DNA of 64,000 bases from Methylobacterium sp. 77 (GTDB lineage: Bacteria > Pseudomonadota > Alphaproteobacteria > Rhizobiales > Beijerinckiaceae): contig NZ_KB910516.1 of NCBI RefSeq assembly GCF_000372825.1, forward strand, positions 4,220,011 to 4,284,010. Direction: 5' to 3'. Below, piece by piece: positions 8,313 through 16,929 of the stretch. A program made the position numbers and the translations under genes. The first letter of the stretch is position 1. The number at the start of each line of letters is the position of its first letter. Below the pieces are notes generated by a model that was given only the letters and a program-made list of their open reading frames with translations, was not told the origin of the DNA and made no database searches.

Positions 8313-8339
8313 TTTTGGTGAGTATAAATCTTTTTGGTG
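8313..8339. promoter_or_regulatory. Direct repeat in the hxlR/SDR divergent promoter
   Basis: Two copies of TTTTGGTG start at 8313 and 8332 (19 bases apart), flanking a TATAAA at 8323-8328 in an AT-richer stretch of an otherwise GC-rich gap. Spacing near two helical turns suits binding of a dimeric regulator such as the adjacent HxlR protein. The operator role is inferred. Confidence 0.4.
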
Positions 8340-8409
8340 CCTTCTGTCGTTCGGAGAGTAAGGGGCGCATCTTGCGTGGACAAGGACGACATGACGCGAG
8401 GGCGATCCG

Positions 8410-9180
8410 ATGAAACCGAGCGGAAACACCATTCTCATCACCGGCGGCGCGTCGGGGATCGGTCGCGAACTGGCCGAGCGCTTCCATGCCCAAGGCAACA
8501 CGGTGATCATCGCGGGTCGCCGTCGTGAGCGCCTCGACGAGGTGACGGCGGCCCATGACGGCATCGTCGCCTATGTGCTCGACGTGGAGAACAAGGCCGA
8601 CATCGAAGCTTTCGCGGTGAAGGTGGTCGCAGAGCACCCGGACCTGAACGTCCTCGTCAACAATGCCGGGATCATGACGGCCGAAGACGTGACGCAGTCC
8701 CGTGACCTTTCGGACGCCGAAGCGATGGTGACCACCAACCTGCTCGGTCCGATCCGGCTCACGAACGCGCTCATCGAGCATCTGGTCACCAAGCCACATG
8801 CGGCGGTGATCAACCTCTCGTCGGGCCTCGCCTTCGTGCCGCTGGTCTCCACGCCCACCTACTCGGCGACGAAGGCCGCGATCCACTCCTACACGGTCAG
8901 CCTTCGTGCCGCTCTGAAGGGACAGGTCGAGGTCATCGAACTCGTGCCTCCCGCCGTGCAGACGGAACTGACGCCCGGTCAGTCGACGCGTGCCGGTTAC
9001 ATGCCACTGAACGCGTTCATGGACGAAGTGATGACGCTCTTCGCGCAGCAGCCGACGCCGCAAGAAATCCTGGTGGACCGCGTCGGCTTCCTGCGCTTCG
9101 CGGAAGCCGAGAAGCGCTTCGATCAGACGCTGACGGCGCTGAACGATCTCGTGCGGAGGGCGCACGCGGACCAGACCTGA
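8410..9180 (+). CDS. Short-chain dehydrogenase/reductase (DltE/YdfG-like)
   Basis: NAD(P)-dependent oxidoreductase of the classical SDR family, 256 residues. The cofactor motif TGGASGIGRELAERF lies at residues 10-24, NNAGIMT at about 81-87, and the catalytic Ser followed by YSATKAA (Y and K of the active site) near 137-160. The text resembles DltE-like SDRs often found next to HxlR regulators. GAGGGCG precedes the ATG. The substrate cannot be told from sequence; context suggests an electrophile or carbonyl-stress response. Confidence 0.9.
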   Translation: MKPSGNTILITGGASGIGRELAERFHAQGNTVIIAGRRRERLDEVTAAHDGIVAYVLDVENKADIEAFAVKVVAEHPDLNVLVNNAGIMTAEDVTQSRDLSDAEAMVTTNLLGPIRLTNALIEHLVTKPHAAVINLSSGLAFVPLVSTPTYSATKAAIHSYTVSLRAALKGQVEVIELVPPAVQTELTPGQSTRAGYMPLNAFMDEVMTLFAQQPTPQEILVDRVGFLRFAEAEKRFDQTLTALNDLVRRAHADQT

Positions 9181-9374
9181 CGATCGTCGGTCGATCGAGA
9201 AAGCTGACCGGCAGCTGGTCGACCCGAGTCAACGACCTCAGAACGTCACACGATCGTCAGAAAGTGCTCAGTCGTCGAGTCGGTTTCGACGTTCCAGTGT
9301 GACCATAATGAGAGGCCAGCAGCGGAATGAGAAATGTCATGCCTGGATGGATGGCCGATTTTCTCTGGCACTGC

Positions 9375-9980
9375 CTAGCGCTTTGCCATTCTGGCGCGGA
9401 CGCCGGGATGCGCGCCAAACCCGCTGATATATTTCTCCATCTCGGTACCTGGCAGGATGAACAGGTTCGGCCGTGATTTCAGCCACCGCCCGTTCATGTC
9501 TGTCAGCGACGAAGAGCTTTCAGCGGCGTAGAAGGCGGCATCAAGTTCGTCGACCTCAGGGTCGATCGGACCAAAGCCACCCTGCGCAATCAGGCGGCGT
9601 GCGCGAGAGTCATTGCGCCTGATGATCGCCTGAAAGCGATCGAATATTGAAAGATGCGTCGTCGCGCCTATGGCGATCAAGCCGGATCGCGCGAAAGTCC
9701 ACGTATTGGGCCTGCCATTGGCATTATGGGCGAACTGCCCGTGCCCGCCATTCATCACTTGCGCCGCGTAGAAGTCGACCGAGTAGCTCTCGATCGAGGC
9801 AGGTGGCATTTCGGGGACAAGGTATCTGAATTCTGTCAGGAAATGGTTCACTACCCTGGTGTTGACCGACAATGCTTTTGCAGTATCAGGATCATCCATC
9901 GCTTCTGTAGTGAGCAAAATTTCACTCAAAATAGGAACCGATGGGTCGATGCTTCGCCGACCAAACACACGTCCGAGCAT
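9375..9980 (-). CDS. DMP19 (DUF4375) family protein
   Basis: About 201 residues. The middle carries SYSVDFYAAQVMNGGHGQFAHN, the hallmark of the DMP19/DUF4375 family. Members can mimic DNA or bind HU and regulators in Neisseria, but most have no known function. The frame is open far upstream, to 10367, but the ATG at 9980 is right: GAGGAGGGA lies about 6 bases before it, and the upstream codons show no family text and would run into the divergent peptidase gene. No operon partner is visible. Confidence 0.75.
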   Translation of the reverse strand: MLGRVFGRRSIDPSVPILSEILLTTEAMDDPDTAKALSVNTRVVNHFLTEFRYLVPEMPPASIESYSVDFYAAQVMNGGHGQFAHNANGRPNTWTFARSGLIAIGATTHLSIFDRFQAIIRRNDSRARRLIAQGGFGPIDPEVDELDAAFYAAESSSSLTDMNGRWLKSRPNLFILPGTEMEKYISGFGAHPGVRARMAKR

Positions 9981-10269
9981 AAGTCCCTCCTCTACAGGCG
10001 GGAATAATCGTAGGTTGTAGAAATTACCGCCCGGTGAATCACCTATGATCGCGCTATCTCGATGCGGACGTCTAATGTCTGCTTCACCTGAGATCGGGTC
10101 GGAAAGCCGCCAGACCGCTCCCAATCGAAGCAAACTCGGCGTGTCTGTGTCGGTCGGAGGTGCCCCTTCACCTTCAATCCCAAGCCCCAGACACCCCCAT
10201 ACCGGTTTGCGCCCGCCCATCCCCTCGGCTAACCCTTGCCGCCATTCCCGCCTGCGACAAGGACCTGCG

Positions 10270-11661
10270 ATGGCCGCCCTCGACCCGGTTCTCAACGATA
10301 TCGACCGCGACCTCGACAATTCCCTGGAGCGGTTGTTCGCCTTCCTGCGGATTCCCTCGATCTCCACCGATCCGGCCTATGCCGGACATTGCCGCGAGGC
10401 GGCGCAATGGCTGGTGGGCAACCTCACGGCACTCGGTTTCGAGACCGCGATCCACGAGACCTCGCTGCATCCGGTGGTGCTGGCGCATGCCCCGAAGCCG
10501 GGCACGCCGCACGTGCTGTTCTACGGCCATTACGACGTGCAGCCGGTGGACCCGCTGAACCTCTGGGAGACGCCGCCTTTCGAGCCGCGCATCTCGCTGA
10601 ATGCCAAGGGCGAGAAGCAGATCGTGGCGCGCGGCGCCTCGGACGACAAAGGTCAGGTGATGACCTTCGTCGAGGCCTGCCGTGCCTTCATCGCCATGGA
10701 GGGCGAGTTGCCCTGCGGCGTCACCCTGCTGATCGAGGGTGCCGAGGAGAACGGGTCCCAGGGCCTGCCCGAATGGGTCGCGGCCAACCGCGACAAGCTC
10801 GCCGCCGACATCGTCCTCGTCTGCGATACCAGCATGTGGAACGGCACCACGCCGGCCATCACCACCTCGCTCCGCGGACTCGCCTATTTCGAAGTGAAGG
10901 TCACCTGTGCCGACCGCGACCTGCATTCGGGCTTCTTCGGCGGCGCGGCCCGCAACCCGATCCACGTGCTGTCTAAAATCATCGCCGACCTGCACGATAC
11001 CGACGGAAAGGTGACCTTGCCGGGCTTCTACGACGGCGTGCGCGAGCGGCCCGACGATATCCTCGACCAGTGGCGCAGCCTCGATTTCACCGCGGAGACG
11101 TTTCTCGGCCCCATCGGCCTCGGCGAACCGGCTGGCGAGCGCGGCCGCATGCTGATCGAGTTGATCCAGTCGCGCCCTGCCTGCGACGTCAACGGCATCA
11201 TCGGTGGCTATACCGGCGAGGGCACCAAGACCGTCATCGCGGGCCAAGCCAGCGCCAAGATCTCGTTCCGCCTCGTCGACGACCAGGACCCGGAGCAACT
11301 GGCAAAGACCTTCGAGACCTTCGTGCGCGAGCGCATCCCGTCCGACTGCTCGGTGGAGGTGATCTGCTACAAGGGCAGCCGCGCCATCAGCCTGCCCTTC
11401 GACATGCCCGAACTGGAGACCGCCCGCGCGGCGCTCGCCGACGAGTGGGGCGTGCCCGCCGTCACCATCGGCGCCGGTGGATCGATCCCGATCGTCGGCG
11501 ACTTCAAGCGGCTCCTCGACCGCAACACGCTGCTGATCGGTTTCGGTCTCGACGACGACCGCATCCATTCGCCCAACGAGAAGTACGACCTGAAGAGCTT
11601 CCACAAGGGCACCCGCTCCTGGGCGCGCATCCTGGCCGCCTTCGGGGCAAAAGCGGCGTAG
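10270..11661 (+). CDS. M20-family dipeptidase/metallopeptidase
   Basis: Zinc-dependent M20 peptidase of about 463 residues. Metal and catalytic motifs seen: FYGHYDVQPVDP (first His and catalytic Asp), ARGASDDKGQ (bridging Asp) and LIEGAEENGSQGL (general-base Glu-Glu), followed by a dimerisation lid domain with HSGFFGGAARNP and a C-terminal IPIVGDFKRLL and DRIHSPNEKY with the last metal His. The start is MAALDPVLNDID, well placed before the family's N-terminal helix. Likely cytoplasmic dipeptide or N-acyl amino acid hydrolysis; the substrate is not determined. Confidence 0.92.
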   Translation: MAALDPVLNDIDRDLDNSLERLFAFLRIPSISTDPAYAGHCREAAQWLVGNLTALGFETAIHETSLHPVVLAHAPKPGTPHVLFYGHYDVQPVDPLNLWETPPFEPRISLNAKGEKQIVARGASDDKGQVMTFVEACRAFIAMEGELPCGVTLLIEGAEENGSQGLPEWVAANRDKLAADIVLVCDTSMWNGTTPAITTSLRGLAYFEVKVTCADRDLHSGFFGGAARNPIHVLSKIIADLHDTDGKVTLPGFYDGVRERPDDILDQWRSLDFTAETFLGPIGLGEPAGERGRMLIELIQSRPACDVNGIIGGYTGEGTKTVIAGQASAKISFRLVDDQDPEQLAKTFETFVRERIPSDCSVEVICYKGSRAISLPFDMPELETARAALADEWGVPAVTIGAGGSIPIVGDFKRLLDRNTLLIGFGLDDDRIHSPNEKYDLKSFHKGTRSWARILAAFGAKAA

Positions 11662-11698
11662 ACGAGGGGCTTCGGAGGATCCGGGATCGGCTGAGACG

Positions 11699-12331
11699 TC
11701 AGAGCCGCATCTTGGCGTCGATCCAGTCCCAGAGCGCGCGGATCTCGCCCGCGGCCTGTCCCTGCGGGCCGTATTCGGTGACGCCGAGGCCGGCCGCCAA
11801 CGCGTCCTGGTGGTCGACGCGCTGGACGATTCCCGGTTCGGCCAGGACGCCGAGGCCGCGAAGCTGAGCCGCGTAGGCCTCCGTGCGGGCGGAGGGTGGG
11901 GGCGGGCATTGGTTGAGGACCAGGGCCAGCCGGTTTCTCATCCCGAGGCTGACGAGGGTCTGCAAGGTCGGCCGGGCGGCCACGAGATCGAGGCGGGACG
12001 GCCGCACGGGCACCAGCACGAGGTCGGCGGCGCGGAGCGCCGGAGTGGCCCCGGTGGCGGTGCCGGCGGTATCGATGAGCGCGAGCGTCGCCCCGCTCTC
12101 CGACGCGCCGTCGAGAATCTCGGGCAATTGCCCGATCTCCCAGGGCTGGATGCGGTCGACGGTGATCCCGTTTCGCCGCCGCAGGGCGCCCCACCCCATC
12201 AACGAGCCTTGCGGATCGAGGTCGAAGGCGACGACCTGTTCACCGACCTCCGTCGCGGCGACGGCGAGCGATGCCGCCAGTGTCGTCTTGCCGGTCCCGC
12301 CCTTCTGCACGGCCACGGCCAGGACGCGCAT
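11699..12331 (-). CDS. Orphan ParA/MinD-type ATPase
   Basis: Deviant Walker-A ATPase. VAVQKGGTGKTTLAASLA lies right after the start (signature Lys in KGGTGKT), then AFDLDPQGSLMGWG (Walker A-prime), LIDTAGTA (Walker B region) and VPVRPSRLDL. About 210 residues with the start at MRVLAVAVQ; an alternative ATG at 12364 adds 11 residues. No parB or parS-like neighbour is present, so plasmid or chromosome partition is unlikely; such orphan ParAs often position other cargo or belong to the VirC1-like group. Convergent with the M20 peptidase gene. Confidence 0.85.
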   Translation of the reverse strand: MRVLAVAVQKGGTGKTTLAASLAVAATEVGEQVVAFDLDPQGSLMGWGALRRRNGITVDRIQPWEIGQLPEILDGASESGATLALIDTAGTATGATPALRAADLVLVPVRPSRLDLVAARPTLQTLVSLGMRNRLALVLNQCPPPPSARTEAYAAQLRGLGVLAEPGIVQRVDHQDALAAGLGVTEYGPQGQAAGEIRALWDWIDAKMRL

Positions 12332-12488
12332 CCGCCGGGCCGGGGCCGATCCTCCGACGGTCATGCGGGACCGCCGGGCAACCTCGGATGTCGAGCAGGG
12401 AGCATGTGCGTCCTCTCCATCGCTCCGGCTGGCCCGGTCACCGCCACGCCCGGTGGAGGATCGAGGCCGGCCGTCGGCGCGTCCAGTC

Positions 12489-12896
12489 TCAGAACCGTCC
12501 GCGCCGCTGCGCGTCGAGGCTCCACGGACCCGCGCCCGCGGCGGCGAGGTAGAGGAACAGGAAGCAGAACAGGATGGCTGCGTCGCCGCCGTTCAGGGCC
12601 GGGAACGGGCTCTTCGGTGCATGGGCGATGAAGTAGGCGAAGGCCATCTGGCCGGAGAGGATGAACGCCACCGGCCGCGTGAACAGGCCGAGGATGATCA
12701 GCGCGCCGCCGACGATTTCGAGGACGGCCGCGAACCAGAACAGCGTGAACAGGGCAGGGGCCGCACCGCCGCCCATGCGCACGGGAAATCCGAACAGCTT
12801 CTGCGTGCCATGCTCCAGAAACAGCAGGCCTGCCACGATGCGCAGGATGCTGAGAAGCCGGGGGGCCCAGGTGGATGAGATCGTGTTGAGGCTCAT
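12489..12896 (-). CDS. DoxX family membrane protein
   Basis: Integral membrane protein of 135 residues with about four hydrophobic segments (residues about 12-30, 48-70, 75-92, 105-122). DoxX hallmarks: LRIVAGLLFLEHGTQKLFGF at the N-terminus, then EIVGGALIILGLFTRPVAF and GQMAFAYFIAHAPKSPFPALNGGDAAILFCF. DoxX proteins are linked to respiratory or thiol-redox functions in a few bacteria, but the role of this subgroup is open. It lies 154 bases downstream of cynS in the same direction and may or may not be cotranscribed. Confidence 0.88.
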   Translation of the reverse strand: MSLNTISSTWAPRLLSILRIVAGLLFLEHGTQKLFGFPVRMGGGAAPALFTLFWFAAVLEIVGGALIILGLFTRPVAFILSGQMAFAYFIAHAPKSPFPALNGGDAAILFCFLFLYLAAAGAGPWSLDAQRRGRF

Positions 12897-13050
12897 GCGG
12901 GAAACGTCTCCGACGGGAGGACCGCGCGTGCGGCCAAGCCTCCGCTATCAGCACGAAACCCTGCCCGGCGTCGACTCGCCCGGCGTGAGAAAAGGCACCG
13001 CCGCCCTACGAGCCGCGATGCCTGTAAGGTCTAAATAGGCGCTGTGCCGG

Positions 13051-13539
13051 CTATGGTTCCTTGAAGCCGTAATCCGGCACCCCTTCCTCGTTGCCGTAAT
13101 ACTTGTAGGGCAGGAACTTGCCCGAGAGGTTCATCTTCACCCGGTCGCCCTTGTTGTTGGGCTCGCGCTCCATGGTCATGTTGAAGTCGATGGCCGACAT
13201 GATGCCGTCGCCGAACTCCTCCTGGATCAGTTCCTTCCACGTCGTGCCGTAGACCATGACGAGTTCGTAGAAACGGTAGATCAGCGGGTCGGTCGGCGGC
13301 ATCTGGGCGATCGAGCCGCGATAGGGCGCCTCGTTGAGCATCCGCTCCTCGGCCTCGGTCAGGCCGAACAGGTCCGCCGCCTTCTTCGCTTGCGCCTTCG
13401 GCAGCTTCATCTGCCCCATGCAGGCGGCGGTGATGAGGATCGGTGAGATGCCGCCGATCTCGTCCTGGATATGCTTCCAGGTCCAGCCCTTCTCGCGCTT
13501 GATGTCGAGGAGCTTCTCGGTGAGGTCTTCGCGCTTCAT
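13051..13539 (-). CDS. cynS: Cyanate hydratase (cyanase)
   Basis: Converts cyanate plus bicarbonate to ammonia and CO2, giving nitrogen from cyanate and removing a toxic anion. 162 residues, close to the family norm of about 156. The catalytic residues are visible as Arg89 and Glu92 in YRFYELV and Ser115 in GIMSAIDF; the N-terminal helical DNA-binding-like domain (residues 1-75) and the C-terminal FLPYKYYG complete the fold. It is the last gene of a cynA-B-D-S cluster, the same order as in cyanobacterial cynABDS. Confidence 0.96.
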   Translation of the reverse strand: MKREDLTEKLLDIKREKGWTWKHIQDEIGGISPILITAACMGQMKLPKAQAKKAADLFGLTEAEERMLNEAPYRGSIAQMPPTDPLIYRFYELVMVYGTTWKELIQEEFGDGIMSAIDFNMTMEREPNNKGDRVKMNLSGKFLPYKYYGNEEGVPDYGFKEP

Positions 13540-13566
13540 GGATCGGTCTCCTGTTGAAATGGGGGC

Positions 13567-14550
13567 TCAGGCACGGATTGGGTCGGGCTCGGCCAGGGTG
13601 GTTTCCGCTGCCCCATCCGGCTCGCTCGAGCCCGGCCGCACCATCGGCGGGCGACGCTGGTCGTAGCCGGCGGGCATCGCGTCCCGCAGGGTCTTCGAGC
13701 GGCTGACGAGGAAGTCCATCAGGTGGTTGCGCAGGGCGTAGTAGCCCGGCGCGTGGTGGAGATGGGCCCGGTCGCGGCTCTTCGGCAGCGGGTTCTCGAC
13801 GATCTCCGCCACCTTGGCCTCGGGGCCGTTGGTCATCAGCACGATACGGTCGGCGAGATAGATCGACTCGTCGACATCGTGGGTGATCATGAAGACGGTC
13901 TGGCCGGTCTCGATGCAGATCCGGCGCACCTCGTCCTGCAACGTGCCGCGGGTCAGCGCGTCGAGGGCCGAGAACGGCTCGTCCATGAGCAGGATCTTGG
14001 GCTCGATGGCGAGCGCTCTTGCGATGCCGACCCGCTGTTTCATGCCGCCCGACAATTCGGACGGGCGCTTATGCTCCGAACCCGCGAGCCCCACCGTGGC
14101 GATGGCCTTGCGGGCACGTGCGTCGACCTCGGCCTTCGAGGCCTTGCGCCAGCGCGAGGAGACCGCATAGGCGACGTTGCCGAGCACCGTGCGCCAGGGC
14201 AGCAGGGCATGGCCCTGGAAGATCACCGCCCGGTCGAGGCTGGTGCCCTCGATCGCCTGACCGTCGACGATGACGACGCCCTCGCTCGGCGCCTCCAGCC
14301 CGGCCAGGATGTTAAGCACCGTGGTCTTGCCGCAGCCGGAATGGCCGATCATGCAGACGAACTCGCCCCGCCGCATCGGCAGCCACAGATTCTCGAACAC
14401 GGTATTCTGCCTGCCGCCGGGTGCCGGATAGCGCCGGGCGATCCCCTCGATGGAGATGAACTTTTCGGAGGACGACATGCGGTTGGTCCCGGCGGCGGGA
14501 TCGGGAGCGGCACCCGCGGAGCGCCGCACGAAGGGGAGAAGTTGGCTCAT
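13567..14550 (-). CDS. cynD: Cyanate/nitrate-type ABC transporter ATPase
   Basis: Cytoplasmic ATPase of a NrtD/CynD/SsuB-type importer, about 327 residues from MSQLLPFVRRS. Walker A GHSGCGKTT, Q-loop in VIFQGHALLPW, signature LSGGMKQRVG, Walker B ILLMDEPFSALDA and the H-loop in MITHDVDE are intact. The C-terminal tail after residue about 270 is specific to NrtD-like subunits and carries no CBS or solute-binding domain. The ATG at 14550 is 11 bases after the permease stop; an internal ATG at 14478 (MSSSEKF) is an alternative. The frame stays open far upstream, but that part is a shadow of the permease and binding-protein genes. Confidence 0.9.
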   Translation of the reverse strand: MSQLLPFVRRSAGAAPDPAAGTNRMSSSEKFISIEGIARRYPAPGGRQNTVFENLWLPMRRGEFVCMIGHSGCGKTTVLNILAGLEAPSEGVVIVDGQAIEGTSLDRAVIFQGHALLPWRTVLGNVAYAVSSRWRKASKAEVDARARKAIATVGLAGSEHKRPSELSGGMKQRVGIARALAIEPKILLMDEPFSALDALTRGTLQDEVRRICIETGQTVFMITHDVDESIYLADRIVLMTNGPEAKVAEIVENPLPKSRDRAHLHHAPGYYALRNHLMDFLVSRSKTLRDAMPAGYDQRRPPMVRPGSSEPDGAAETTLAEPDPIRA

Positions 14551-14561
14551 CGGCCCCTGCC

Positions 14562-15401
14562 TCACTCGGGGAAAGTGACGAGGCGCTGCGCACGGGCGAG
14601 CAGCTGGTCGAGGATCATGCCGACGAGGCCGATCACCAGGATCGAGACGATCACGTTGGTGATCGAGAGGTTGTTCCACTCGTTCCAGACGAAGTAGCCG
14701 ATGCCGGTCCCGCCCACGAGCATCTCGGCCGCCACGATGACGAGCCAGGCGATGCCGATGGAGATGCGCATTCCGGTGAGGATGGTCGGCGCAGCCGCCG
14801 GCAGGATCACGGTGAAGGCGCGCCGGATCGGACCGACCTCGAGGGTCCGGGCGACGTTGAGCCATTCCTTGCGGGTGCCGGCGACGCCGAAGGCGGTGTT
14901 GATCAGCATCGGCCAGAGCGAGCAGATGAAGATCACGAAGATCGCCGACAGGCTGGAATCCTTGATCGTGTAGAGGGCGAGCGGCATCCAGGCCAAGGGC
15001 GAGACCGGCTTGAGGAGCTGGATGAACGGATCGAGCGCCCGGCCCATCAGCGGCGACATGCCGATCAGGAAGCCGATGGGAATGGCCACCAGAACCGCGA
15101 GGCCATAGCCGAGGGCGACCCGGCCGATGGAATAGGCGAGCTGGATGCCGAGCCCCTTGTCGTTGGGGCCGTGGTCGTAGAACGGGTCCTTCAGGTGCTT
15201 CCAGGCGGTGGCCGCGACATCGAGGGGGCCCGGCATCGCCGATTTGCCGGTGGTAGCCGACTGGCCCATCAGGGCGGCGTATTCCGGGTCCATCGCCTCG
15301 GTCTTGGCGACCCCGCCCACCGCGATCTGCCAGAGCAGAAGGAAGGCGGCGAGGAGGGCGAGGGAGACGATGCCGGCCCTGAGCGAGAGGGAGGCTCTCA
15401 T
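14562..15401 (-). CDS. cynB: Cyanate/nitrate-type ABC transporter permease
   Basis: Inner-membrane permease of the BPD transporter type, 279 residues. An N-terminal hydrophobic helix (about 8-30) precedes a 50-residue periplasmic-looking stretch, then five more membrane segments. The EAA-like coupling loop is visible as NVARTLEVGPIRRAFTVILPAAAPTILTGMRI. The start is four bases from the binding-protein stop, so translation is probably coupled. Specificity is assigned from cynS in the same operon; nitrate or taurine permeases look very similar. Confidence 0.9.
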   Translation of the reverse strand: MRASLSLRAGIVSLALLAAFLLLWQIAVGGVAKTEAMDPEYAALMGQSATTGKSAMPGPLDVAATAWKHLKDPFYDHGPNDKGLGIQLAYSIGRVALGYGLAVLVAIPIGFLIGMSPLMGRALDPFIQLLKPVSPLAWMPLALYTIKDSSLSAIFVIFICSLWPMLINTAFGVAGTRKEWLNVARTLEVGPIRRAFTVILPAAAPTILTGMRISIGIAWLVIVAAEMLVGGTGIGYFVWNEWNNLSITNVIVSILVIGLVGMILDQLLARAQRLVTFPE

Positions 15402-15404
15402 GGC

Positions 15405-16766
15405 TTACCCCGCCCGCTTGATCGTGAAGGAGTTGAGGTATTCCTCCGGCTTGGCCGGGTCGAAAACCTTGCCCATCACGGAGAATGACTTCGAGGTCGC
15501 CGTCGGTGGGGTGAGGCCGGCCTCCTTCATCAGTCTGGCGGCGTCGGTGGCGAGGTAGACTTTCTCGGCCACCGCTTTGTAGTCGACATCCCCCTTGATC
15601 TGACCCCAGCGCTTCATCTGGGTCATGATCCAGACCGCGAAGGACGACCACGGGAATGCGTCGAAATCGACGCGGTCGGGCACCTTGCGGACGTTGCCGA
15701 GGCCATCGGCGAAGGTCCCGGTGAGCACCTGCTCCACCACTGTCACCGGCTGGTTGAGGTAGTTCGCCGGTGCGATCTGCGCGGCGATCTCCTTGCGGTT
15801 CTCGATCTTCGACGCGTAGGCCGTCGCCTCGATCACGGCGCGGAGGAGGGCGGCGTAGGTGTTCGGGGTCTGGGTGACGAAATCCTGGGAGGCGGCGAAG
15901 GCGCAGCACGGGTGCCGGTCCCAGATCTCCTTCGACAGGATGTGGATGAAGCCGACACCGTCATAGACCGCGCGCTGGTTGACCGGGTCGGGGGCGAGGA
16001 AGCCGTCGATGTTGTCGGCCCGCAGATTGGCGACCATGTCCGGGGGCGGCACCGCGCGGATCTGCACGTCGGTATCGGGATCGATTCCGGCTTCGGCGAG
16101 ATAGTAGCGCAGCAGGTAATTGTGCATCGAATAGTCGAACGGCACCGCGAGCTTGAAACCCTTCCAATCCTTCGGGTCGCGCCTGTCCTTGTGCTTCATC
16201 GCCAGGGTGATCGCCTGGCCGTTGACGTTCTCCACTGCCGGCATCGTGTAGGGGACGGGGTTCGAACCAACGCCCAACGAGATGGCGATGGGCATCGGTG
16301 CTAGCATGTGGGCGGCGTCGTATTCCTTGTTCAGGGTCTTGTCGCGGATCACTGCCCAGCCGGCGGTCTTCACCACCTCCACGTTGAGACCCTGCTTCTC
16401 GTAGAAGCCCATGGGTTTCGCCATGATGATCGGGGTGGCGCAGGTGATCGGGATGAAGCCGACCTTCAGGTCGGTCTTCTCCGGCTTGGCCCCGAGGGCA
16501 AAGGCCTCGGCCGCGAATTTCGTCGGGAAGAACTGGCTCACGGCGGCCAGCGCCGTGGCGGCTCCGACGCTCTTCAGGAAGGCGCGCCGCTGCGCATCCT
16601 CGGGGAACAGAGCCCGCATCACCGCGCCCTCGACGGCACGCGCGATCTGCGCTTCACCGGTCGGTCCCGCCGCGTCGTGCTCGGCTTGGTTATGATGGGC
16701 TCCGCACGAGCAACCGCCACGCTTCAGGGTCAGCTTGGCATTGAACGGATCGTCGAAGAGCGCCAT
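15405..16766 (-). CDS. cynA: Cyanate/nitrate-type substrate-binding protein with Tat-like signal
   Basis: NrtA/CmpA-type solute-binding protein of about 453 residues. A Cys/His-rich patch (GGCSCGAHH, about residues 17-25) lies before RRAFLKSVGAATALAAVSQ, which looks like a twin-arginine signal set unusually far from the N-terminus (about 60 residues in). The mature part begins DLKVGFIPITCATPIIMAKPMGFYEKQGL, typical of this family. The start is MALFDDPFNAK at 16766; upstream codons carry the -12/-24 promoter. First gene of the operon. Its ligand is cyanate by context and nitrate as the alternative. Confidence 0.9.
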   Translation of the reverse strand: MALFDDPFNAKLTLKRGGCSCGAHHNQAEHDAAGPTGEAQIARAVEGAVMRALFPEDAQRRAFLKSVGAATALAAVSQFFPTKFAAEAFALGAKPEKTDLKVGFIPITCATPIIMAKPMGFYEKQGLNVEVVKTAGWAVIRDKTLNKEYDAAHMLAPMPIAISLGVGSNPVPYTMPAVENVNGQAITLAMKHKDRRDPKDWKGFKLAVPFDYSMHNYLLRYYLAEAGIDPDTDVQIRAVPPPDMVANLRADNIDGFLAPDPVNQRAVYDGVGFIHILSKEIWDRHPCCAFAASQDFVTQTPNTYAALLRAVIEATAYASKIENRKEIAAQIAPANYLNQPVTVVEQVLTGTFADGLGNVRKVPDRVDFDAFPWSSFAVWIMTQMKRWGQIKGDVDYKAVAEKVYLATDAARLMKEAGLTPPTATSKSFSVMGKVFDPAKPEEYLNSFTIKRAG

Positions 16767-16801
16767 GTCGCGAGCCTTTCTGCGGAGACGTCTCATCATT
16801 G

Positions 16802-16816
16802 GCAAACGCTATGCCA
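16802..16816 (-). promoter_or_regulatory. Sigma-54 (-24/-12) promoter of cynABDS
   Basis: On the minus strand the sequence is TGGCATAGCGTTTGC. It matches the consensus TGGCAC-N5-TTGC at nine of ten fixed bases, with GG and GC exactly ten bases apart. The -12 GC lies about 36 bases before the cynA ATG, leaving room for a start site and a short leader. The divergent gene encodes a sigma-54 activator with an intact GAFTGA loop, which strongly supports the call. Confidence 0.85.
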
Positions 16817-16873
16817 GTCGCAGAAATCCGGGAAAGTCTATTCCAATCAGTGCCTTGATCATTATCCGTGAAC

Positions 16874-16926
16874 TACGAGATATCGTTTGTTACGATTTTT
16901 CGTAGAGTATGTTACGAAAATCCGTA
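16874..16926. promoter_or_regulatory. Three-copy inverted-repeat activator site (UAS) for cynABDS
   Basis: Three copies of TACGA-N4-TCGTA start at 16874 (TACGAGATATCGTT, one mismatch), 16891 (TACGATTTTTCGTA, perfect) and 16913 (TACGAAAATCCGTA, one mismatch). They lie about 60-110 bases upstream of the -24 element, the usual place of enhancer sites for sigma-54 activators. They also border the activator gene itself, so autoregulation is possible. The pattern is seen directly; binding by the adjacent activator is inferred. Confidence 0.7.
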
Positions 16927-16929
16927 GTC

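Noticed and set aside
7672..9165. Minus-strand open frame spanning the hxlR gene and the SDR gene
   Set aside because: It crosses both real genes in the wrong frame and is antisense to the SDR active-site text.
10174..11604. Minus-strand open frame of 476 codons opposite the M20 peptidase
   Set aside because: Asp/Gly/Arg-rich antisense text; the peptidase metal-binding motifs are on the plus strand.
14551..15909. Upstream extension of the cynD frame
   Set aside because: The frame is open, but it reads through the permease and binding-protein genes in another phase and shows no transporter motif.
16258..16280. GGTTCGAACC-like word as part of a tRNA T-loop
   Set aside because: It lies inside the cynA coding sequence and no acceptor or anticodon stems can be paired around it.
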